Assembly: GCA_958438125.1 (NCBI GenBank)
Contig: CAUBQN010000015.1
Span: 1 to 21,263, forward strand
Length of the DNA stretch: 21,263 bases
DNA from: an uncultured Collinsella sp.
Lineage (GTDB): Bacteria; Actinomycetota; Coriobacteriia; Coriobacteriales; Coriobacteriaceae
Direction: 5' to 3'
In this document: positions 15,257 to 21,263 of the stretch, piece after piece
Numbering within the stretch: position 1 is the stretch's first letter
Layout: each line of letters starts with the position of its first letter
Translations under genes and position numbers: made by a program
Notes under the pieces: model-generated
Databases searched by the model: none
The model's input: the letters and a program-made list of their open reading frames with translations, nothing else
What the model was told of the DNA's origin: nothing

Positions 15257-17017
15257 GTGGCCGACCAGGACATCAAGATGCTCATCGAGCGCATTATGGC
15301 CGAGGCCCGGACCCATCAGTCTGCCCGCTTCTCACATGAAGTCTACGCAGACGAGCCGATTCTCAAAACCGGCCGACAGATGCAGAATTTCCTCCCCGAC
15401 CAGTACCGTAAAATGCGCGAGATATCGCGCTGGCAGGATGACCCCAAAGGCGGCGCAGGTCGCTGGCTTTCGGAAGCCGAGCTTTTCTACCGCCAGGGCC
15501 TGCTGATGGCCGACTTTGAGGACGACTGTCCCTACAACGGCACCTTTAAATCGTACTTTCCCACCTACAACGCCATGAGCGACCGGCAGTTGCGCGGCTA
15601 CTTTACCTGGCGTGCCCAAGTGCGCCGCGGAACCGTCGAGGAAACGTCTACGTCCTTTGCCTTTCTGTATCTCTATGAGCTGATTTGCGGCATTGGCGTA
15701 GATGACCCGCTCGATGGTTTTAACAAGATCAAGGCTTTTTGGGATGTCTATCGCGCCTTCGAGCCCGGCATCGATCGATTTGCACGCGTGTGGCTGCAGG
15801 ATTACGCCGTGTTCCACGGGCTCGACCCCAAGCTGCTTCGCGACTCTAAAACCGTCATGTTCGATAACGCCCTTATCGAGCTGCGGCGCGCGGCACGAGA
15901 CCTTGTACCAGCACCGGCACCGTCCGGCCAGACCCCCAAGCGTCGCAAAACCTCCGAGCCCACGCTCCCCCTTCCGCCCGATGAGGTGCGCGAGGAGCGA
16001 CTCATGGCCGCCATCAACGCCCTCTCCACGTACAACCTAAGTAACTCGCGGCTCGACCGCAGCCACCACCGCGATCTGCGCCACGTGGCGTGCGCCGTGT
16101 ATGTCCGTATGGCGCGCTACTATGACACGCACCGAAAGACCGGCATCGTGGCGAGCTTATTTGGGGAGGAGACGGCCATGCCCTACACCATGTTTGCCTC
16201 GGCCGTATTCTTTGCGCCCGAGCGCCACGAGGACTGCGAATACCGCTTGGATCCCATCCATATCTACCGTTGCCAAAACGGCTTTTGGGAATGCATGCGT
16301 ATCCACGGTAGTAGGCAAAAGAGCAGCAAGCTCGGTGAAATGATGCGCGCCTGCGACCAACGCCTGCGCCTGGCGCTGGACCCCGCCCATCCCCTTAAGG
16401 AAGAAAAGGTCCCCAAATATCTGGCCAAGATTATCGATGACGAGATTGTGGCATGGCTTTCGTGGGACGCCGCACACCAACCCGTCAAGATCGATATCGA
16501 TCTGAGTCAGCTGGGGCACATTCGGAGCGCCGCTGCGCAAACGCGCGAAGCGCTTTTGATCGATGAAGAGCGCGAGGACGGCACACCTGTGGAAGCCGAG
16601 GCAGCGGACTCAGGGCAACCGGAAGCCGAGCCCGTAGCCGACGCGATTGTCGAGGCGGTCGCGGCACCCATTCGGCAGGACGAGACCGACGAGCCAACCA
16701 TATCCACCGAACAGTTTGGTGTCGTGGCACCGCTTCTCGCGCCGACGCCCCCGCTCGCAGCGGCTGCGCCCACTGACGCCGCGAGCGAACTCGCGCCCGC
16801 CGCAACCGCGTATCTGCGCGCACTGCTCGAGCAGAACGCAGCGCAAGCGACATCGGCAGTGGCGCACTCGGGACAGAGCGAGGACATGCTCGTCGATAGC
16901 ATCAACGAGGCGCTCTTTGACCTGGTGGGTGACACCGTAATTGAATTTGGCGCGGCAGGACCGCAAATTATCGAGGACTACGAAGCAGACGTGAGAGGAT
17001 ACCTAGACTATGAGTGA
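15257..17017 (+). CDS. TerB-N/TerB-C domain protein of a DNA-processing module
   Basis: A 586-residue soluble protein. The TerB-N domain is clear at about 75-190: PTYNAMSDRQLRGYFTWRAQ is followed by VRRG and SFAFLYLYELICGIG, the family signature. A charged basic linker (TPKRRKTSEP) lies near 230. A helical middle part runs to about 430. A Pro/Ala/Glu-rich, probably disordered linker spans about 440-525. The TerB-C domain closes the chain, with LVDSINEALFDLVGDTVIE and GPQIIEDYEADVRGYL. Comparative genomics of tellurite-resistance domains (Anantharaman, Iyer and Aravind) linked TerB-N/TerB-C to helicase and ATPase genes in a predicted DNA-processing complex. The GTG start has AGGAGG four bases upstream. 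It overlaps the ATPase gene by eight bases. It is probably the scaffold or recognition subunit, but its biochemistry is unknown. Confidence 0.88.
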   Translation: MADQDIKMLIERIMAEARTHQSARFSHEVYADEPILKTGRQMQNFLPDQYRKMREISRWQDDPKGGAGRWLSEAELFYRQGLLMADFEDDCPYNGTFKSYFPTYNAMSDRQLRGYFTWRAQVRRGTVEETSTSFAFLYLYELICGIGVDDPLDGFNKIKAFWDVYRAFEPGIDRFARVWLQDYAVFHGLDPKLLRDSKTVMFDNALIELRRAARDLVPAPAPSGQTPKRRKTSEPTLPLPPDEVREERLMAAINALSTYNLSNSRLDRSHHRDLRHVACAVYVRMARYYDTHRKTGIVASLFGEETAMPYTMFASAVFFAPERHEDCEYRLDPIHIYRCQNGFWECMRIHGSRQKSSKLGEMMRACDQRLRLALDPAHPLKEEKVPKYLAKIIDDEIVAWLSWDAAHQPVKIDIDLSQLGHIRSAAAQTREALLIDEEREDGTPVEAEAADSGQPEAEPVADAIVEAVAAPIRQDETDEPTISTEQFGVVAPLLAPTPPLAAAAPTDAASELAPAATAYLRALLEQNAAQATSAVAHSGQSEDMLVDSINEALFDLVGDTVIEFGAAGPQIIEDYEADVRGYLDYE

Positions 17018-18314
17018 TACCGCATCCGCAGCACCCCGCGTGCCCAAGCGCGTCGCCGCCGTCATTCTCAACTCGCTCAAGGGCGGCGTGGTCCCGCGCA
17101 TCGGCCTTCCCTATATCACCGTGGGACGCGAGGTCGAGATTCGCGCCCTGCTCACCGATTTGAGTCTCATCGCCGACGGCGGCGCAAGCTTCCGCTTTCT
17201 GGTCGGTCGCTACGGCGCCGGCAAGAGCTTTTTGCTCCAAACCATCCGAACGCATGCCATGGGCGAGGGATTCGTCGTCGCCGATGCAGACTTATCCCCC
17301 GAGCGCCGTCTGCAGGGCGGGCAGGGGCAGGGCCTTGCCACCTACCGCGAGCTCATACGCAATATATCGACCAAGACGCGCCCCGAGGGCGGTGCGCTCA
17401 ACCTAATTCTGGATCGCTGGGTTGCCTCGTGTGCCGACGTCGACGAGTCGGTCGTCAATGCCCAACTGGCCCCGCTCGAGGAGATGGTCCACGGCTTCGA
17501 CTTCACCCGCATGCTTCGCCGCTATCGCACGGCCGTATCCGAGGGCGACGAGGAAGCCATGAGCCGCGTGACCAAATGGATCCGCGGCGAATACCGTACC
17601 AAGAGCGAGGCTCGCGCCGAGCTGGGCTCCTCGACCATCATCAGCGATGACGACTGGTACGACTACGTTAAGCTCATTGCACGCTTTTTGGTCTGCAGCG
17701 GATACAAGGGCATGCTGGTGCTCATCGACGAACTCGTGAATCTGTACAAGATTCCCAACGCGATCACGCGCCAGTACAACTACGAGAAGATCCTGACCAT
17801 GTACAACGACACACTCCAGGGCAAGGCGCAGTACCTGGGCATGATCATGGGCGGCACGCCAACCTCCATCGAAGACCGCCGCCGCGGCGTGTTCTCCTAC
17901 GAGGCCCTGCGCAGCCGACTCGCTCAAGGCCGCTTTGCACGCGAGGACCTTAAGGACATGCTCGCGCCCATCATCCGTCTGCAGCCACTCACCTACGAGG
18001 AGCTGCTGGTGCTGATCGAAAAACTCATGCAAATTCACGCCGGCTACTTTGGCTGGACGCCCACGCTTACCGAGAACGACTTGGTGGACTTCCTCAAGAT
18101 CGAGTTCGGTCGTGTGGGAGCCGACACACATCTGACGCCGCGTGAAGTCATTCGCGACTTTATCGAGCTGCTCGACATCCTATGCCAGAACCCCAACGCC
18201 AACGTAGCCGAGCTGCTGCAAAGCGTCGGCGGCGACACGCTGGCGCCGGCAGCCGCAACAGGCGACACCGGCACCGCAGACGGCGACCGCAACTTCGCCG
18301 AATTCACCATCTAA
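17010..18314 (+). CDS. P-loop ATPase of the BrxD / DUF2791 type
   Basis: A 434-residue cytosolic ATPase. The Walker A motif is GRYGAGKS (66-73) within FRFLVGRYGAGKSFLLQ, and the Walker B motif is LVLIDE (236-241, Asp240-Glu241). A sensor-like GGTPTSIED follows around 285. This matches the BREX-system ATP-binding family (DUF2791, BrxD), which occurs in BREX types with the helicase BrxHI and also in stand-alone modules such as this. The ATG at 17010 overlaps the TerB gene end, so both should be made together. The last 25 residues are low-complexity (Ala/Thr/Gly/Asp). The likely role is an ATP-driven motor or loader that couples the TerB protein and the helicase on DNA. Confidence 0.9.
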   Translation: MSDTASAAPRVPKRVAAVILNSLKGGVVPRIGLPYITVGREVEIRALLTDLSLIADGGASFRFLVGRYGAGKSFLLQTIRTHAMGEGFVVADADLSPERRLQGGQGQGLATYRELIRNISTKTRPEGGALNLILDRWVASCADVDESVVNAQLAPLEEMVHGFDFTRMLRRYRTAVSEGDEEAMSRVTKWIRGEYRTKSEARAELGSSTIISDDDWYDYVKLIARFLVCSGYKGMLVLIDELVNLYKIPNAITRQYNYEKILTMYNDTLQGKAQYLGMIMGGTPTSIEDRRRGVFSYEALRSRLAQGRFAREDLKDMLAPIIRLQPLTYEELLVLIEKLMQIHAGYFGWTPTLTENDLVDFLKIEFGRVGADTHLTPREVIRDFIELLDILCQNPNANVAELLQSVGGDTLAPAAATGDTGTADGDRNFAEFTI

Positions 18315-18347
18315 CCTGCCAAAAAGGGACAGGTTTATTTTGGCAGG
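18313..18347 (+). promoter_or_regulatory. Inter-gene element with two mutually exclusive hairpins
   Basis: Hairpin A pairs CCTGCCAAAA (18315-18324) with TTTTGGCAGG (18338-18347), a perfect 10-bp stem. Hairpin B pairs AACCTG (18313-18318) with CAGGTT (18330-18335) and is followed directly by the U-rich TATTTT, like a small intrinsic terminator. The arms overlap, so only one can form. The element starts at the stop of the ATPase gene. The rest of the gap to 18430 shows only the helicase ribosome site. Confidence 0.55.
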
Positions 18348-18430
18348 CTATATCCTGGCAAACGTTGAAGCAGTAATGCAGCAAGCCACTGCCCGCCGCG
18401 TTGAGAGATTCGCTTTTGAAAGGAGGCCCC

Positions 18431-20875
18431 GTGAACGCCTTTGACCGCTACGCCCCGTTTATCCAAGACTTCATCTACTCCCACGATTGGGAGAGCCTAC
18501 GCTCTATCCAAGTTGCAGCAGCTGATGCCATCTTTAACACACGAGACAATGTGCTCCTAACGGCATCCACAGCTTCCGGTAAAACCGAGGCAGCCTTCTT
18601 TCCCATCCTGACCGAGTTTTGGGAGAACCCGCCCGCGAGCGTGGGCGCCCTCTACATCGGCCCCCTCAAAGCGCTCATCAATGATCAGTTCGTCCGTCTC
18701 AACGACCTCTGCGAAAAGGCCGATATCCCTGTCTGGCACTGGCATGGCGATGTCTCGCAGTCGCACAAGGCTAAGCTCATCAAAAAACCGAGCGGCATCT
18801 TGCAGATTACGCCCGAGTCACTCGAGGCGCTCTTGATCCATAAGCACATGGCGATCCCGCGCATGTTTTGCGACCTGCGCTACGTGGTTATCGACGAAGT
18901 CCACTCGCTCATGCGCGGCGACCGTGGCGGGCAGACGCTCTGCCTTATCGAGCGACTCTCGCGCATGGCTGGCGTGCAGCCTCGCCGCATTGGCCTTTCG
19001 GCCACCATCGGCGACCCCGAGCGCACGGGCGCCTTTCTCTCACAGGGAACGGGGCGCGACTGCGTTATCCCCCGCTTTGAAGAACCGCGCCGCGTGTGGC
19101 GCATCTCCATGGAGCACTTCTACAACTCGGGTCCCCAGGCACAGCAGCGGGGATTCATGGGCACAGGTCCGCAGGAAGCCGAAGTACTCGCATGCGAGCG
19201 CATCGAGGCGGCGGCATCCGCGGCACTGCCCGCCGGCGCCCAAGACATGCACCACAGCGGACAGCTCACACAAGAGGAGCGCCGTCAACGTCGTGAGCAG
19301 GCGCGGGGCAAGGCCGCTCCCAAAGACCGTCGCACTTCCTCGGCCCCCGAGGGCGAAGTCGACATCCCACGAGCGACCAAACAGGCATTACTCAACCCCA
19401 CCGACACCGCACCCGACAACGCCGACCCCGGCATGGGCTATATCTTCGAACACACCCGCGGGCGCAAGTGCCTAGTCTTTGCCAACTCGCGTGAGGAGGC
19501 AGAGGCCGTGTGCTCCATGCTGCGCAGCTACTGCGAAAGTCGACACGAGCCCGACCGCTTTCTCATCCACCACGGCAATCTTTCGGCATCGCTGCGCGAG
19601 ACGGCCGAGGAACTCATGCGCGACGAGGAACAGGCACAGACAACCGTCACCACCTCTACGCTGGAGCTCGGTATCGATATCGGCCGCCTGGAGCGTGCCT
19701 TCCAGATCGACGCGCCATTTACCGTCAGCTCCTTTTTGCAGCGAATGGGCCGCACGGGACGCCGCAATCTTCCGCCCGAGATGTGGTTTGTCATGCGCGA
19801 GGAAGAGCCCGAGCCGCGCACGATGATGCCCGAGACCATTCCGTGGAAGCTCCTGCAGGGCATCGCGCTCGTACAACTCTATCGCGAGGAAAAGTGGGTC
19901 GAGCCACCCGAGCTCGATCGACTCCCCTACAGTCTGCTCTACCACCAGACCATGTCGACGCTTGCCAGCACCGGAGAGCTCACGCCGGCAGAGCTTGCCC
20001 AGCGCGTGCTCACGCTCAGCTACTTCCACCGTGTCTCGGCCGATGACTATCGCGTGCTGCTGCGCCACCTCATCAAGATCGACCACATCCAAGTCACCGA
20101 GGGCGGCGGGCTCATCGTGGGCCTCGCGGGCGAGCGCATCATCAACAACTTTAAGTTCTACGCCGTGTTCCAGGAAAACGAGGAGTTCACCGTTCGCAGC
20201 GAGTCGGCCGAGTTGGGCACGATCGTCAATCCGCCACCGCCCGGTGAGCGCATCGCCATCGCCGGACACTGTTGGATTGTCGAGGAAGTAGACTGGAAGC
20301 GTCATACCGTCTTTGCCACGCAGGTCAAGGGCCGGGTGCCAGCCTACTTTGGCGACTGCCCCGGCGACATCAATACACACGTACTCGAGCGCATGCGCAA
20401 GGCGCTCAACGAGCACGCGACATATCCGTACCTCATGGGTAACGCACGGGCCCGCTTGGCGCAGGCTCGCCATACGACCGAGATTTCGGGTGCGGGAACT
20501 AAGCCGCTCATCAACCTGGGTGGCGACACCTGGGTGCTCTTCCCCTGGCTGGGCAGCTACGCCTTTTTGGCACTCGAGCGCATGCTCAAAATTAAATGTG
20601 CCGCGGAGCTGGGCCTTCGCGGACTCGACCCATCGCGCCCGTACTTTATGCAGTTTAAGATGAAGGCCGACGAGGAGACGTTCTTTGAGGTGCTCGCCAC
20701 CGAGGCCGAGAAGGACTTCGATCCCATCGAGCTCGTCTATCCCGGCGAGGTACCTTATTTTGACCGCTACGACGAGTTTGTTCCCGAAGAGCTCGTGCGC
20801 AAGGGCTTTGCCGAAGGCGTGCTCGACATCGAGGGTATGAAGCAGCGCGTCCTCAGCTGGCGCGACCACACCTAA
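18431..20875 (+). CDS. Lhr-like superfamily 2 DNA helicase (BrxHI type)
   Basis: An 814-residue DEAD/DEAH-box helicase. Motif I is TASTASGKT (44-52), motif II is DEVH (145-148), motif III is SAT (170-172) and motif VI is QRMGRTGRR (417-425), with TTSTLELGIDIG before it. All are intact, so it should be an active ATP-dependent 3'-5' translocase or helicase. Between the two RecA lobes sits a long charged insert (about 212-310, including RRQRREQARGKAAPKDRR). The C-terminal 380 residues follow the winged-helix and Lhr-type accessory layout (INLGGDTWVLFPWLGSYAF). The family equals COG1201-like helicases named BrxHI in BREX. The GTG at 18431 is preferred because AAAGGAGG lies just upstream; a TTG at 18401 would place that site inside the gene. 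It ends 26 bases before a convergent gene. Confidence 0.9.
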   Translation: MNAFDRYAPFIQDFIYSHDWESLRSIQVAAADAIFNTRDNVLLTASTASGKTEAAFFPILTEFWENPPASVGALYIGPLKALINDQFVRLNDLCEKADIPVWHWHGDVSQSHKAKLIKKPSGILQITPESLEALLIHKHMAIPRMFCDLRYVVIDEVHSLMRGDRGGQTLCLIERLSRMAGVQPRRIGLSATIGDPERTGAFLSQGTGRDCVIPRFEEPRRVWRISMEHFYNSGPQAQQRGFMGTGPQEAEVLACERIEAAASAALPAGAQDMHHSGQLTQEERRQRREQARGKAAPKDRRTSSAPEGEVDIPRATKQALLNPTDTAPDNADPGMGYIFEHTRGRKCLVFANSREEAEAVCSMLRSYCESRHEPDRFLIHHGNLSASLRETAEELMRDEEQAQTTVTTSTLELGIDIGRLERAFQIDAPFTVSSFLQRMGRTGRRNLPPEMWFVMREEEPEPRTMMPETIPWKLLQGIALVQLYREEKWVEPPELDRLPYSLLYHQTMSTLASTGELTPAELAQRVLTLSYFHRVSADDYRVLLRHLIKIDHIQVTEGGGLIVGLAGERIINNFKFYAVFQENEEFTVRSESAELGTIVNPPPPGERIAIAGHCWIVEEVDWKRHTVFATQVKGRVPAYFGDCPGDINTHVLERMRKALNEHATYPYLMGNARARLAQARHTTEISGAGTKPLINLGGDTWVLFPWLGSYAFLALERMLKIKCAAELGLRGLDPSRPYFMQFKMKADEETFFEVLATEAEKDFDPIELVYPGEVPYFDRYDEFVPEELVRKGFAEGVLDIEGMKQRVLSWRDHT

Positions 20876-20901
20876 GACCAGTCTTTTTGGGACGGGGAGA
20901 C

Positions 20902-21263
20902 TTATTTGTCGTGAAGGACGGTGCCGAGGAAGTCGGTGTCGAAGGACACGGCTTCGGCAAAGGCGTAGTTGCCGTCGCTGGCGATGAGCAGGTAGTTTTC
21001 CTCGCCGCCGAACTTCGCATCGCCACATGGGACTACCCAGGCGTGGACGAATACCTCGAGTGCCGTGGCAGCGCAGGCGCGCAGGAACGTCGCATCGCTC
21101 CCCTCGTTTGCGCTCACGATATTGGCAACGTAGATGCCGCCGGGGTTCAGACTGCCCCGCACCAGGCGCAGCGCCTCAACGGTCGCCAGCTCGCGCACGG
21201 GCTCGGCACCGCCAAAGCAATCGCTCACGACCACGTCGTAGCGACGATGGCCCACGCTCGTCA
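20902..21263 (-). CDS. Spermidine synthase-like protein, C-terminal part (5' end outside window)
   Basis: The last 120 residues of a Rossmann-fold, methyltransferase-like protein of the spermidine synthase (SpeE) superfamily. RYDVVVSDCFGG is the conserved strand-4 motif with the catalytic-type Asp, and LVRGSLNPGGIYVANIVS is the following strand and loop of the aminopropyltransferase fold. The C-terminus lacks the usual length of full SpeE, and many such proteins in Actinobacteria are not true spermidine synthases, so the substrate is uncertain. The frame is still open at the window edge; the apparent start codon at 21255 is an internal GTG. It is convergent with the helicase gene, 26 bases apart, sharing only a weak AGTCT/AGACT hairpin (20880-20902). 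Confidence 0.82.
   Translation of the reverse strand, partial: TSVGHRRYDVVVSDCFGGAEPVRELATVEALRLVRGSLNPGGIYVANIVSANEGSDATFLRACAATALEVFVHAWVVPCGDAKFGGEENYLLIASDGNYAFAEAVSFDTDFLGTVLHDK

Noticed and set aside
17403..18131. Open frame of 242 codons on the minus strand
   Set aside because: It is complementary to the ATPase gene including Walker B; shadow frame.
19472..21028. Open frame of 518 codons on the minus strand
   Set aside because: It is antisense to the helicase motifs and runs across the end of the spermidine synthase-like gene; composition is low-complexity and it shows no domain.
1..21263. CRISPR arrays, tRNA or rRNA genes, insertion sequences
   Set aside because: No regularly spaced repeats, no cloverleaf-like or conserved RNA sequence, and no transposase or terminal inverted repeats were seen on reading both strands.

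Overview
The window looks like chromosomal DNA from a high-GC gut actinobacterium of the class Coriobacteriia, probably Collinsella or a close relative. This is inferred from base composition, GTG starts, a single-chain PurL, a ferredoxin-fused EtfA and extended -10 promoters of the type TGC-TATGAT. No rRNA, tRNA, transposase, integrase or CRISPR array was seen.

Positions 1-7162 are housekeeping and transport genes. The 3' half of purL ends at a very strong intrinsic terminator. An EamA-type exporter follows. On the minus strand lie a 7-TM diguanylate cyclase, a KdgT-type sugar-acid permease and the azlC-azlD branched-chain amino-acid exporter pair. A plus-strand HD-domain hydrolase follows, and its stop codon overlaps that of the convergent etfA.

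Positions 7159-10784 (minus strand) form a three-gene operon in the order FAD-dependent 2-hydroxyacid dehydrogenase, etfB, and etfA with two 4Fe-4S clusters. This is the composition of the electron-confurcating lactate dehydrogenase/Etf complex of anaerobes.

Positions 11129-14334 (plus strand) are a five-gene run of uncharacterised, mostly exported proteins: a small cytosolic protein, a membrane-anchored protein, a secreted beta-rich protein, a 93-residue protein ending in an LAQTG sorting signal, and a cysteine-containing secreted protein. They probably build or decorate a cell-surface structure. A DUF554 membrane protein follows, with a 26-bp dyad upstream of it.

Positions 15191-20875 are the most interesting part: a promoter followed by a TerB-N/TerB-C protein, a P-loop ATPase of the BrxD/DUF2791 type and an Lhr-like SF2 helicase of the BrxHI type. 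The first two genes overlap. The helicase is set off by an inter-gene element that can fold in two mutually exclusive ways. No methylase, PglZ or nuclease lies next to them, so this is a compact DNA-processing and probably anti-phage module that shares parts with BREX but is not BREX. The window closes with the 3' part of a spermidine synthase-like methyltransferase-fold gene on the minus strand.
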